Below are positions 11,096 to 23,420 of a DNA stretch of 64,000 nucleotides, in pieces. The notes beneath the pieces are model-generated. The model did no database searches. It saw only the letters and a program-made list of their open reading frames with translations, and was not told the DNA's origin. Made by a program: the position numbers and the translations under genes. Positions within the stretch are counted from its first letter, which is position 1, and each line of letters begins with the position of its first letter. Source of the stretch: Epinephelus fuscoguttatus (taxonomy: Eukaryota; Chordata; Actinopteri; Perciformes; Serranidae); the NCBI RefSeq assembly GCF_011397635.1, contig NC_064757.1:34943839-35007838 (forward strand), in the 5' to 3' direction.

Positions 11096-14000
11096 TGTGT
11101 AACCGTTTTTTTGTCCCTCATGATTAACAGAGGTACACAAATAAATTTAAGCTTATTATAATTAGATTTAGAATAATTATAATAATTTGAAATGAATAAA
11201 TAATTAGAATAATTATAATTTAGAGACTAAATCTGTGTCAGTACATGTAGAAACTGACTTCAGTCTGTAACACGTGATGAATTCGTAGCACACACACACA
11301 CACACTTCATCCTCCTGCCAGAAGTCACATCTTTCTCACAGACTGCTCTGTCGTGTGCTGTCTCTCCCAAACCACTGTTGCATTTTGCTTCATTGAAAGC
11401 TAATGAAGTGGTGTAAACATGATCTTTCATGCTAAGGTGCTTCTTCACAAGCCGTAGAAAATATGAAAAATCATTCCACATGACGAATACCTTTTATTGT
11501 ATTCATCATGCTTTCAAGGAACACACGCATGTCACTTCTTTTGTGAGGGTTTTATCAGTCTGGTGTTTCGTGTCCTCGAGGACAAAAATGGCGCATGTGA
11601 AGAGGGAGGGGTTTCCTTCATGCAGAGATCGCAGGTGTTGTTTCTAATTATATGTGGTGGGAACAGTTTTCAGACTTCAATATTACACTTCTCACTTGTA
11701 ATCAAGCACGATTAAGATGTACACAGCTCCAAAGCAGAGTCAAACTAAAGTCTTCTCTTACATCTAAAATACAAACTAAAGGGTGGAGTGAAAAGCATTT
11801 TTACAACCAGATATTCAGACATACAGTGCCACTTTTGTTTTATTATAACAAAATAAAATTTAGACAATTATTATTTGTTTCTGCTTCTATTTTTTTACTA
11901 TTTCGAAAGCATAAAAAAGACCAATCCACATTATTACAGCCTATAAAAACTGAATATTTCCTCAAGTTTTTGCTATTGTATTTCTACTGTGACTCTTTCA
12001 TTTTTATTTAATTATATATTGGAAACCCCGAGTTGCCATGCTATTGTACCAACATCAAATTAGCATATGTATATATTTCATCCACATATATAGATACAAT
12101 AAGATAAATGCTTACTGCGGAACTTTCTTTGTCACACTCCGCTCAACAGATGGCAGAAGCCGCCGCTTTGGTGGAGTTTTATTGCATTTAGTGTCTGAAT
12201 TTAACAGTCTGGTCAAACAGCATTTCAGTTTTGAGAGCGGCATTATGAGCTTTGAAAATGAGGCCTCAGCAGTGAGAAATGCTTCTTACCAACTGTGGAA
12301 AAAACTAAATAAATACAATTATGATTCACTCGTGAAGCTTTATAATATGTTCATCATGTTTGCAAAACATGTTCATGCCTGACAAGTGCTGTAATTAAAG
12401 CTAGAAAGCTTGAAACATTTTGAAGGGTTTAATCAACAGTGGAAGATTTTTTAAATGCTTTTTATTTATATTTTCTATTGGCTTCAAAGTTGCAAAGATG
12501 ACGGACAAGGTTGATTTGGTTACACCTGTGGTTCACGTGACATCAAGAGGAGCTTAATTGTTGTGTTGTAATGCTCACACATAACAGAGGAAAAGTCACA
12601 AAATTTTATAAACTCTACATGTATAAAAGAAGATCTATAGAACAGGCAGTTCTCAGCAGCTGCTGGAGGCTCCACAAAGTCACACATCTGCAATAACTGG
12701 CTGCAATGTTGTTAGGTCATTATGTGACAGCTTTTGAGTTCTGCATTGACAATGATGACAGCAAGACCATTGAGAAATTCCTGACCCATTTTTGAACATA
12801 GGTGTGTTTTAATAAGCTTAAGTTTTGAAAAACTTCCCTCAGCAGAGGCAACTGACTGGCATTAATAACTCTAATAATAACCTAAAAGCGAGCTTGCGCT
12901 GCTGCTGCGCTGCATTCACTGAACCAGCAGTACAGTTCAAGCCACATTGTGTCTGAGAAGGCCTTAACTGAGAGAGTTAATGCAATATGTATGATTAGAA
13001 TTGATGATGGTCACATTGAGCTGTTGTAGTGCCCCCCTCCGGCACTAGTGCCCTGTGCACAGCGTATGATGCACATGCCCGTAGCAGCTGCGTTTACAGC
13101 ATATGCGAGTGCCAATTGTGATGACAAATACATCATGTTTCCCATGGCTGCTTTACATTAAAAGCCACGTTAGTTGGACACACCACTTACATTACACTGG
13201 ACCTTGATTTAAAGCAAAGCTATCCCAGAGAAATCAAGTCTGGTTAACTAAAGCTACCTGGACAAAGTAGTTCAAACTACTACTACTACTACAAAAAGTG
13301 AGATCAAATCGACACAGCACATCTGATGCGAAATTATAAATATATATAATCATCATATTAATAATCATTAAATGTCATATACTAGCAGGAAATGCTGAAA
13401 GAGAAGTTGAGTCTAATGCAGAGTGTCCACTTGGTTACAGGTCGTACAGAAACCAAAACAAAATTAAACAAAGAATCCCACTCTCCAACAAAAAGCATGT
13501 CAGTGGCAAAAACAAGCACCCCCAGTGGATGCAAACTGATGGTGCACAAATGCCCCGAGTAGCTCCATCGCAGCCCGCCCCGCAAAGACAGGTGCAGCCG
13601 TCTCACTCAACACTGGACCATGTTCAAAAGCTGTTGTACCGGTCACCTAGACACACAAACATGACAAACAGGGTCAAGGCCGAAAAAATACCAAAGCCAC
13701 CCCTCAAGTCACAATAAGTTAACGGATATGTTAGCAAAAACATACACAGAAAACAGATTCACGGAGAAGTGCAAGGAGTGTCAGCTTTGGTTTTGTATAC
13801 AACGTCCATCAGTCAGATGGCTTGCCTTCAGAAACTAGAGTCCAGATGGGGGGGTTGCACCAAGCAGGATCACTCAGTTTTCCAGGTAATTCTAAAAAAA
13901 AAAGAGCATGCAGCAACTTCTCTAATCATTTGTTGATAAATAGCAATAATCAATACTTCTGACTAATCGTGGTGAAAGGGGGTTCAATGACAGCTGAGAA

Positions 14001-15700
14001 GCAAAGGTAAATTTTTTTAAAAAAGAAGTCATTACTTTTACTTTTATGGCCCATTACACACACAAAAAGTTAATTTAATTACCAGATTACATGCATGCAT
14101 TATTTCCTGCAAATCCCTCATACTTAGATAGACATCTGAATCCAGTGTGGGAGTGGCAGACTACCAATAAAAGTATGTAAGTATGTTCTATATATTGGTT
14201 TGATTTCACTAAAATCTTGAGTAATACAACTTTAAATGCACTGAATCTAATTATCCAGTTGGCTAAAGCTCCCACGTTACAAAAATACAAAGGGCGTGAC
14301 CTCAGTGTCCTCAGTGGGAGGCATAATGTATTTTCAGCATGACTCAGCAATGTACTGCATCACATAACACCTGCTCTGTTCAGGTTTTTTTTGTCACAAA
14401 TCAGCTGAGAAAGTTAGTGTTGAAATGCAGTTCTTGCATGACCGTGATGGATAAGATCAACTGTGATATGACATTTCCAAGTAAAAGTTTGGGAGCCGTT
14501 TTACCGGAAGGAAGGAAAGAGCAAGTGAGACAGAGAGAGATATAAAAATATATATATACGTATATATATATATATGTAGACAGAGAGAGAGCAGAGCACA
14601 GAGAGAAAGATATCAGTGTACAGAAAAGAAAAAGACAAACAGTCAGAGGGAAAAAGACAAAGTTATATAAAAGTGCTTTAAGGAGCTTATCGCTCATATG
14701 ATAATCATCATTCAATTTGATCAGTTGGCAGATAGAAGGTCAAGAAGGCAGCTACTCATAATTGTGCCTCCCAGCTCGGCCCGAGCGAGTCGTTTCAGGT
14801 ATTGGGTATCGTGTGCATCTATATGTGTGTTTGTGTGTTCGTGTGCTTACACCTCTGTGAGGACCGATCTGAATTGTAGACCTTGAGAGTGAGGACATTT
14901 TTTTTAGAGAGTGAGGACGTTTTGGGTGTTTGGGTGGGTTAAGGTGCAAATTAGGTTAAAGTTAGGTAAGGATAGGACTACAAATGTGTGTGTGAAAGAG
15001 AGATGTGCAGAGAGACAGGTAAAGATAGATGAGATTATGTCCCAGTCCACACTAAGCTGTGGTTGACATGATCATGGATAAAATAAAGTATATCTTTTTT
15101 GGAACAATGTTTTCTCTCATCAATTATACATTTCTGTAACACAACTACTTTTCTGTGTGATCTTTGGAGTCAGTGAAACCCGGCCATTTGCTTACACTTT
15201 ATCCTTTAAGAGTGGTGTTTCTGTCTTTTAGACGTTTTCTGGGCCAGTCAGCGTCATCCGATCGGCATCTTTTGACTATGAGGGAAAAATGATCACACAG
15301 CCCAGCGCTGCTCCTGGGGGCTTATAGCAGAGTCATCTCTTGGTTCACCCAAGGGATTGTCCGTGGGCCTGAAAAGTGAAGCCAGTGTGGAAGTGCCTTA
15401 AACCTGTATTCTTTGGTCAGCAGGAGGTGACACCACTGGTTGCAAAAAGAAGTCAGACTGTGTACAAGTCTATGAAAAATGCCCCAAATTCTCACTTGAT
15501 TTGCTGCCTCAGTCAACATTTCCCCAAAGAGTTTATGGTATCAACAGCTAGTTTCAAGCACAGACTGTATAAAAATGATAGACGTAGCCACTGTGACATC
15601 ACTCACCCCAGCTCCTCCTTTTCATGTTGTGTCTGATTTATCAATGACATTTCTGTTTGTCATTGATGCTGCTCTGTTCTGTTCCTGAGGGGTCTTTGCA
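11096..15700. other. No gene recognised; microsatellites
   Basis: AT-rich sequence with (CA)n at 11288-11305, (TAC)n near 13279-13292, and a (TA)n tract at 14546-14575 followed by gagaga tracts. Open frames such as 12038-12382 and 13529-13717 show no recognisable domain and no exon-like context. I see no host gene. Confidence 0.5.
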
Positions 15701-15788
15701 CCTGACGTAGAGAGACCAAACCTCCCTGCCCCTCCATGCGCCTACATGGAAAGCTTAAGGCAGGGAGGTTTGGTCTCTCTACATCAGG
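15701..15788. repeat. Inverted repeat, 30-bp arms with one mismatch
   Basis: The left arm 15701-15730 (cctgacgtagagagaccaaa...) and right arm 15759-15788 (...tggtctctctacatcagg) are complementary except for one position, with a 28-base loop. It lies beside the tandem repeats of the next entry. Confidence 0.85.
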
Positions 15789-15794
15789 CCTTCC

Positions 15795-16008
15795 TCATTT
15801 GCACATGGAAGGGCAGACAGGTGTGCTCTCTCTGTCTTATGGCTTTCCAGGCAGGCGCATGGAAGGGCAGAGAGGTGTGCTCTCTCCACCTTATGCTTTC
15901 TACTTAGGCGCGTGGGAGAGGCTTCCTGCGTAGGCCCAAGGAGAGGCAGAGCAGGCTCAGAACAGAGCCACACCGCCAAATATGATACTGCAAATGGAAA
16001 TAAAGTTT
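15795..16008 (+). repeat. Two-and-a-half-copy tandem repeat followed by AATAAA
   Basis: Units of about 53 bases starting catggaagggcagacaggtg (about 15806) and catggaagggcagagaggtg (about 15859), then a partial unit from about 15911 (cgtgggagagg). An AATAAA occurs near 15999-16004. There is no conserved coding frame; the repeated MEGQxGVLS reading in one frame follows from the tandem units. Confidence 0.6.
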
Positions 16009-17062
16009 TTTTTTACTAAATTGGTCCTGACTAAACTAAAGTAAACAAACCAATGGATGACATCGAGGTCCACCTCTTTTATAAAGTTCATGGGTTCACC
16101 TGATGAGGATGATAAGTAATTGCAGGGGATCATGTTGTCACAACTTTCACTTCAAAGTCACTTTTTTTTTTCAAATCAAAACAGAATGATAAAAACATTT
16201 TCTCGGTGTATATTTCACAAACATTTCACTATTAATGAAAGGATGTATCAACTAACAGAGGTAAAACAGACATTCCTAGTAAATGCTGTCAGCAGTGCTA
16301 CAAACAGATAATTTCTTGCCCATTTGAGTCAATGAAATTTACCTCAGTGAACTTTACAGGCCCACATTAGCAACAGTTCCAGCACAAAAAAAGATTTGTA
16401 GGTAGGAAAGAGCATTAATGAAAAATTAATGCAAAGTTTTGATACTTAAAATACAAAATTCAACAGGGTGGTTCAAAAAGATAAAAAAACTTTTCATAAG
16501 AAGCCCAGTAAAGTCAGTCCGAAAGGTCGAGAGAAATACATCCTGCTGCTTTCTTCCTGTATTGACAATATGTCACTCTGTGTGTCACTGTGCACAACCA
16601 AGAGCCTCTTTTCGTCTGTTAATATTCACATCCATATGCAGGATGAAAGTCACTGTCATGTAAAGTGTTACTGAGAAAAATAAGGTCAGGCAACAGTTTC
16701 CCTAACTTCGTTATTCTTCAGAAGCGATTGTAATTTCCTGAAGAGGAACAACAGTTTGATTTATGATGAACTGATTCATATTGTTGTCGTTATACACATT
16801 TGAAACACGTCTGGAATCAGTAAAAACTTTGCAGCTTCATTTGTCATCACTCCGTAAAGCTTTTATCCAACAACTCAGGTTTCGACAATGAAGATCCAGA
16901 TGCCCCGCTGCCACGTTCTCTTCGCAGTGATTGCTTTTTTTAAAAAGAGAAAGAAATTAGTTCATCCTTGAAGAGCAGTTGTTCTCCTTTGCCTTGCTTG
17001 CTACTTGCTACACAGAATGATGAACTGCAGGTAATGACTTTTTCTGTGGTAGATACGGTGCC

Positions 17063-17095
<33 letters not shown>

Positions 17096-17548
17096 TGTGT
17101 GTGTGTGTGTTTGGCTGGGAGAGAGGGAGGCGCAGGTGGTGAGTTTCAGGCATGGAAAGCCTTTGGAGACTCTGTTCAAACCACCAGGGACCAGAAGAAA
17201 AACATTTCCACCACTGTTCTTTTTATTTTTCATTTCATTTCCGCACTCTCTTTTTTCTCATTGTACTCCTCTTCACTCCATGTTCTTTTCTTTTTTGAAA
17301 TTTTCTTTACGTCCTCCTTTCTTGACAAGTTTCTCCTTTATGCAAGTTGTGTACACATAGCTCCATCTAGTGGTGAATTCTGTAGATGGTGATTTTTCAG
17401 GCTGTGGTGTCTGTAAAGGTATAGTTTTGTTACATTATGAAAGTCAGACTCTTTTTAGTTTGGGAAAACTCTATCAAATTTGTTAGAAAACACATTTGCA
17501 CCAAATGTCTAATAAACCTCTGATAATATAGCTCATACAATGAGATAT
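16009..17548. other. No gene recognised; GT microsatellite
   Basis: Unassigned sequence with a (GT)n tract at about 17062-17111. Confidence 0.5.
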
Positions 17549-17982
17549 TAAAGGAATACTTCACCCCCAAATGGCCACTTGTGTATCAATTACTTACCCC
17601 CTTTTACATTGAATTCTTGTCAAAAAAAAAATCCGTTTTGCAGGCCTGCAGTGAATGAAGAATGCAAAAATTCTTGATGAATTGAAGTAAAAGGGTCTCA
17701 CAACAGCTAAACTAAACACAACTCATCATGAGTTACCCATGTCTCATTTATCCAGTCCTATACTCAATACTTCCCAAACACATGCATTTCCAAGAAAACC
17801 TTAGTATTCAAAACTGAACTGAAAGCAGAACTTACCGATGCTGCCTTCAAAGCCAGACAACACTGAACACGGGAGCTGCTGGTCTTCTGGTCTACCCAAT
17901 TGGTGGTTTGTTTGTGTAATTGTTTAACTTTGCTGAACCTGAACTAAACCTTTAAAACACCAAAGTCACGCAATAACACTAA

Positions 17983-18296
17983 GGGAGCGATCACACCGAG
18001 ATGAAAAGCCAGAAACGCGACACCAGTAAAACCATTGTTTTCCTATGATACGGCGCGTCAAGCGTCTTTTTAGACGGGCATTTTTCCAGCATCTTTTTAG
18101 ACGCACGTTTTTGTAGACGCTTCTTTTTAGATGCATGTTTTTAGACGCATGTAGATGCTGAAAAGTTACTTTTTTTTTTCAACTTTTTCAGCGTCAGACA
18201 CCAGTAGCTAGCACGCATTGAATAAGCACTTCCAGCATTTCAAGCGTCTTTGAAGCGTCCGCGTCTCTAGCGTCTCATTTCTGTGTGATCGCCCCC
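17983..18296. mobile_element. Harbinger-like MITE with TAA target duplication
   Basis: TAA at 17980-17982 and 18297-18299 flank the element. The termini gggagcgatcacaccgagatga and its inverse gggggcgatcacacagaaatga match over about 20 bases. A 3-bp TAA duplication is the PIF/Harbinger preference (TWA). The interior is built of repeated ttttagacgc/ttttagacgcatgt units (18065-18150). Confidence 0.75.
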
Positions 18297-18454
18297 TAAC
18301 TAACTAACAGATCCAGGCAGCGGTAGATCAGCAGTCTGTGTTCAGCAAGGTAAAATTACTGTTTTTGTCAATGGAGTCTGGTTTTGAAGAGAGCATAGAT
18401 AAGTTTCACTTTTAGCTCAGTTCCCCCTTGGAATGGGCTTTCTGTTTGGGAAGT

Positions 18455-18815
18455 ACTGAGCCAACCAGGTCTCACTCTGAAGTCGTCAAAATCCAGTGCT
18501 TGGGCAGCGACTTCTGACATCAGACATCAAAGAAAAAAAACATCTTTTAAAGTCAGCGTGATAGGCAGACGGTTGCCGTTTTAGTTAAACAATGGCCGGC
18601 AGCGTCAGGGAAACACAACGGGACAAGAAAAAAAAACTTTCACCAAGGAGAGCGGTGTTTGTGTCCCATAAGATTATAAAGCCAAACCCTGCTCTTTTTT
18701 CCTAAACCCAACCACATGCTTTTGTTGCCTAACAACCAAAGCACCCAGGGTATATTGCACATTGCATGTGGACGTGGAATCAACCAGACGTCGATATGTG
18801 ATGAGCATACAACTG
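18455..18815. mobile_element. MITE family 'CAAC', copy 3 (right-truncated), nested
   Basis: The left end caaccaggtctcactctgaagtcgtcaaaa matches the inverse of the right end of copies 1 and 2 (caacacattctcactctga). Interior words (gagcggtgtttgtgtcccataagat, aaagccaaaccctgctc, cccaaccacatg) match in order. It ends at gatatgtgatgag without the terminal repeat. GAGC occurs on both sides (18466 region and 18803 region). Confidence 0.6.
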
Positions 18816-19050
18816 GATGAATAATATTTATACTGCACAAGTTATGTGAGAGTTTGTTAATATATGTTGTCATGCAGTTTTGCTCTTAAACACGGACCCC
18901 TATGACTTTAATGCATCAAGCATTTTCTCAGTTTTTGGATTCTGCATTTATCGTGGAGGCATGCGAGAAAAACATTCTTATTCATGAGATCAATGTAAGT
19001 CATGGTTGATAATTAACTTACAAATAATCTTATTTAATAGCGGTGAAAAT

Positions 19051-20034
19051 GCCAAAAAAGATATACTAATTTATATCTTTAAAGCTACTTTTTGTGTAGA
19101 TCATAATCAGTGCTGTAACTAGGGGAGGAAATCTGAAGCTTAAAAAGCAAGCCATGTTGTTCTGAGTTATTGATCAGTGAAATATATCTTGTTATTAAAA
19201 TAGGATAAGTTATAGCAGAGCAACTATTAGATTGTCTGGATCAGATAAAAATGCAAAAAAACACCATCACCAGTAAATATTAATTAAAAAGTTAAGACCA
19301 AACTGAATAGAATAATAATAATTTCGATGAATGACAACTTTTTCCTCTGCTCTCTCTTCAAGCCCTTCTCCCCTGCATCCCTTCCCATAACTTCCCTTTC
19401 TTCCCCACCCTTGTTTTGTCTTCGGCTCTTTCGGTTCCTCCACTTGTTCTTCTTCCTCTATGTCCCTCCCGTGCTTTCGTTTCCTCCCTCCCCTGCCTGC
19501 CTCCCGCTCTCTTATTGTCTCATTTCTCTCCCTCCATCTCCTCTGTCTGCCGTGGGCAACCCGGCTGTGATGCTGTTTTAGATCCACTAGAGGGATAAAG
19601 TGTTGGAGCAGAACAGACTCTCCTGTTCCTGTATGAGTGTGTGTGTGTGTGTGTGGGCATGCATGAGTGCTGTCACCTGAGGACATCCACATTTTGTCAG
19701 TGTGTGTGTGGGTGTGTGTGTGTGTGTGTGTGTAGCAGCAGCAAAGACAAGTGTCACCTGAATGCCCCAGGACTCTCCTCATGCCTTTATTCATCAAAGT
19801 GTGTGTGTATCAGGTGCTTGGCCATGGGTTTCACCAGGGGATACAAATGTTTGCCTTGCAGCAGCTTCTGATCTATCTGTTGAGCTATCTAGCTAGCCGT
19901 GAAGGAAAATCTTAATGCTACAAACAAAGCTGTAACATGTATGTATATTGGTTGTTTCATCTCAGAATAAGTTATTCCTGTAGTTTAGGCTCTAGGTCAG
20001 CAATGTCGGTCGGTCCCACACTAAAATATCTCAA
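19051..20034. other. No gene recognised; GT microsatellites
   Basis: Two (GT)n tracts at about 19637-19657 and 19698-19732, preceded by a pyrimidine-rich block at about 19330-19540. Confidence 0.5.
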
Positions 20035-20410
20035 CAACTAATGGATATGTGGCCATGAAATTCTCAACAGACATTCGTGGTTTTAAGAGGATGAGGCCCA
20101 CTGAGTTTGGTGAACCCCTGACTTTTTCCTCTTGTGCCACCATGAGGCTGGCATTCATTATTTTATGTTAAATATCTGCACAACTATTGACAGGTTGTCA
20201 TTAAAATTGATACCGACATTCATGTCCTTCTCAGGATGACTGTAACGTACTTCAGTGATCCCCTGACTTTCAATCTAGCACCATTATGTGGTCACAGTTT
20301 TAAATCTGTGCATATTAGCACTGGCACTGAGAGAACATTAACATGCTGACGTGAGCATTTAGTTGAACTGTTGAACCTAAGTACAGCCTCACAGAGCTGC
20401 CAGTGTGGCT
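20035..20410. repeat. Dispersed fish repeat
   Basis: Contains the recurrent words tctcaacaactaatggatat, gaaattctcaacagacattc and ggtgaacccctgactttt, and ends ctcacagagctgccagtgtggctg. The last part recurs at 58830-58960 (cctcacagagctgctggtgtggctg). Confidence 0.5.
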
Positions 20411-20424
20411 GCAGACTGTGACTC

Positions 20425-20530
20425 TTCTTTTCAGATCAGATCAGATAAAATCAGAAGATTTAATTGATCCCCCAGGGAACACTGGGGCACGTTACAGTCG
20501 CTCTTATACTGTACAAAGGCATGGAGAAAT
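20425..20530 (-). mobile_element. LINE 3' tail
   Basis: A (AGATC)n-like run at 20432-20450 followed by aatttgatcccccaggg-type sequence, the reverse complement of a common fish LINE 3' end. Similar tails occur at 23080 and 57880. Confidence 0.45.
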
Positions 20531-20922
20531 TACAGTATATAAGGGCAGCATATTGTTTTAAAGGTTATACCAGTACCCTTGAGGTACTTCATGTACTTTT
20601 TTCTCCCTTCTTCATTCGATACCCATCGTTTGAACGGAGTGGTATGTCGTGTAGCTATACTCTCGAATGTTTTGGTAGCATTTCGACAAGCTAAACTGCC
20701 AACTTCGTCAAATTCACTGCAGTCAGCTTCACACCACAGGCTGTATGGGTTGTAGCTGTTTCAGTATCGGGCCAATCACATGTTGCACTATGTCGAAGAA
20801 CGCCTGTGGTGATTCTCTGCAAGCAAAACCATACAAATAGTTAATTTTTTTTCTAGGTCTGGGTGGCAAAAGGATCACATGCAGTTATCGTCTGACTGGA
20901 GATATATCATACTGTATATATA

Positions 20923-21380
20923 CTGCCACTCCTGTCAGCTGAGAACAGGAAACTGAGGCTACAATTAACATCAGCTCACCAAAATTGGGCAAAAGAATAC
21001 TGGAAAAATGAATGGCACATTCAGATGGTAGGGTCAGAATTAAGTGTAAACAACATTCAGGCTGGTGGTGGTGGTGGTGTAATGGTGTGGGGGGTATTTT
21101 CTTGGCACACTTTGGGCCCCTTAGTACCAACTGAGCATGGTTTAAACACCACAGCCTCCCTGAGTATTGTTGCTATCCGTGCCCATCCCTTTATGACCAC
21201 AGTGTACCCATCTTCTGATGGCTACTTCCAGCAGGATAACGCACCATGTCACAAAGCTCAAATCATCTCAATGGCCTCCACAGTCACCAGATCTCAGTCC
21301 AATAGAGCACCTTTGGGATGTGCAGTTGACAAATCTGCAGCAACTGTGTGATGTTATCATGTCAATATGGACCAAAATCT
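20923..21380 (+). mobile_element. Tc1-like transposon, 3' half (catalytic region)
   Basis: Begins ctgccactcctgtcagctga and continues with catalytic-domain blocks: GGGGGVMVWGVFSWHTLGPL, then PFMTTVYPSSDGYFQQDNAP and CHKAQIIS, then WPPQSPDLNPIEHLW-like DNA with the string broken by deletions. It stops at 'tcaatatggaccaaaatct' near 21380; the 3' terminal repeat is missing. The family matches the half at 10631-11095. Internal deletions remove known blocks. Confidence 0.75.
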
Positions 21381-23080
21381 ATATATTCTATCTATAAAAT
21401 CTATATCTCTCTCTATATATAAATTTATATATAAAGAGAGATTCTTGAAAACAAACCTTGTAAGGGTTCGACCCCCTGAGTGGCAACCACTGTTGTGGAC
21501 AAAAACAAGCTTCCAACTCTGTGCCAACGGTCAGGGGAGGAGGGCCACTTCCTGTTTCAACAAAACAATGCCCTCATGTAGAAAATGAGGTCAGTAAATG
21601 AAAAGTTCTCCCAGCTGGGTGTGATGAACCTGACTGTCTAGCACAGAGCCTTGATATCAACTTTTTCCTGCACTGTTAGAATGGGCTGGCCAGACTTTAT
21701 CACACAACATCAGGGATCAACCTCAATAATGCTCTTTTGCCGAATGTGAGCAAAGCTCTGCTAATGTTCAGGTGCAGTCAGTGGATGACAATCATACTAG
21801 GAGTGCTATAGGAAACACAACATTGACTTTTGACAGTGTAGCTAAATACATATTTAAATGCAAACTGCTCTGGGCTCAAAGGATGCTTGGTGTCCCTAAT
21901 GATCTCTCATTATTCCCTCCAGGTGTTTCATGGGGAGATGAATGAGAGCAGCAATCTATAATCAGTGGGCTGTAATAGGCGGACCATTTTTTGGGGGGAG
22001 AGGTAACAGCAATGCCTGGGTAAGCACCGTGAAGATGCCCTATCACTCACTCAGCATACTTCCTCCCAAAGGCTCAACTCTTGTCTTCACTGCGGGTTCC
22101 CCCAACCACTAAGTCACCTGTATACCAAGTTGTTCCTTTTTCCACATAACTAAATTATTATTTGGATCCTTGTTCAATGTTTTCATCACTGTTGGCCTAA
22201 TAGATGTGAAAGTTACGCTTTGAGAGCACCAGTTTTGCAGGTATATGTCTGTGAGGTAAACCAGTCCTAACCGTGATTAATATGGCAAACAACAACGGCG
22301 ACAAAGGAATCAAATGTTAAAATGGTGAGAAAAGGGGACAAATTAAAGGTAAAACAAGCAATGTCAGCTCCAAAATATTATTATAGAATTAAATCAATAC
22401 CCCATCTGACAAATTTTATCAGCTCCACTAAAGTAAAATTGTTTCAGATCTGTTACACTGTATTTCATTTTATGTAAAAAGTCTTTATTATATTGTGTTC
22501 AGCCTGTTCCCTTGTATAACTGCACAGTACTCTGTGCAAATGGTGTTTAATTGTACTTTCGGAGCGTGGGTGTGGGTGCTGCTTGGCTCTCAAGCCAAGG
22601 GACTGATTTAGTGTGAAGATGTTGCTGTTGTATAACAAGGCATATATTCAATAAATCCAACTGTAGGTGCAAATGTATGTGGGATGAAAGGGAGATGTGC
22701 TCTGAGAGGGGAAAACAATCTCTGATTATTCCAGATAACCTCAAACTAGGCGATTTATGTGCACAAGTTTAGTGTATAGTAGGCCGAGAGAAATTTCTTC
22801 CCAGTGACAGGTTATAAAATCATTACCCAATGTGTAGTTTTGCCAATGGAGACACTTACTTTTTAACCACTGGCTTTTAAAACCAACATATTAAACCTAA
22901 CTTGGCCTGAATTTCTGTGCATAGTTACATAATTTTGCACAATTGCATATTTTTTGTGTGCATATTTGATTAAATACCATAAGACGCAAAAAGATGATCT
23001 TCACTCTGCCTTTCTGTATTGGCAGCAGTTTATAGGTATTCAGACATTTTTTACATGCTGTGCTTTTACAGAAATCAGAA
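21381..23080. other. No gene recognised
   Basis: Begins with a (TATA/TCTC)-rich stretch (21385-21445) and is otherwise unassigned. Confidence 0.5.
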
Positions 23081-23420
23081 TCAAAATCAGCTTTATTCGC
23101 CAAACACACATACAAGTGCACACAAATCAAGAACAGGAAACATAAACAGGAACATATAGCTATAAACAAGGACAACAGAGCTAACATAAACACAACAAGC
23201 ACAAACATTACGTACACACAGTTTCAATGTACAAGTCAAACTGTAAACAAGTAAAAAAAAAGAAGTTCAGTTTAGGACTAGATGTTACAGTCCCTGATAC
23301 ACATACATGAGAATGTGAGTGGGAGTAACAGTGCTGTCTGGGGTTACATAGATGGAGAAGTAGGAAGGAGTATAAAGAAGGCAGAACCAAGATAGAAGAT
23401 AAACTGTACACAAGTAAAAA
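23070..23420 (-). mobile_element. LINE 3' region
   Basis: Starts aatcagaatcaaaatcagctttattcgccaaa on the + strand, the reverse complement of a well-known teleost LINE 3' end, and continues with acacatacaagtgcacacaa and related words. No intact ORF. Confidence 0.55.

Larger units (their letters stand above)
17549..19050. mobile_element. Second copy of the AAAGGAATACTTC MITE, with two nested insertions
   Basis: The left end TAAAGGAATACTTCACCCCC matches the terminus of the intact copy at 51998. Shared interior blocks (tagcagctcagttcccc-type, agcatagataagttt, tgaggcatg) follow in order but are separated by a 314-base Harbinger MITE (17983-18296) and by copy 3 of the CAAC MITE (about 18455-18815). 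The right terminal repeat is degraded. Confidence 0.65.

Noticed and set aside
12640..13090. Possible remnant of a hAT transposase 3' region with a GC-rich tail
   Set aside because: The resemblance was weak and no conserved hAT dimerisation block could be read.
16968..17392. Open frames of 109-130 codons rich in Val-Cys
   Set aside because: They are translations of the (GT)n microsatellite and a T-rich flank.
19267..19797. 176-codon minus-strand frame
   Set aside because: Made of the (CA)n repeat and a purine-rich block; no recognisable protein.
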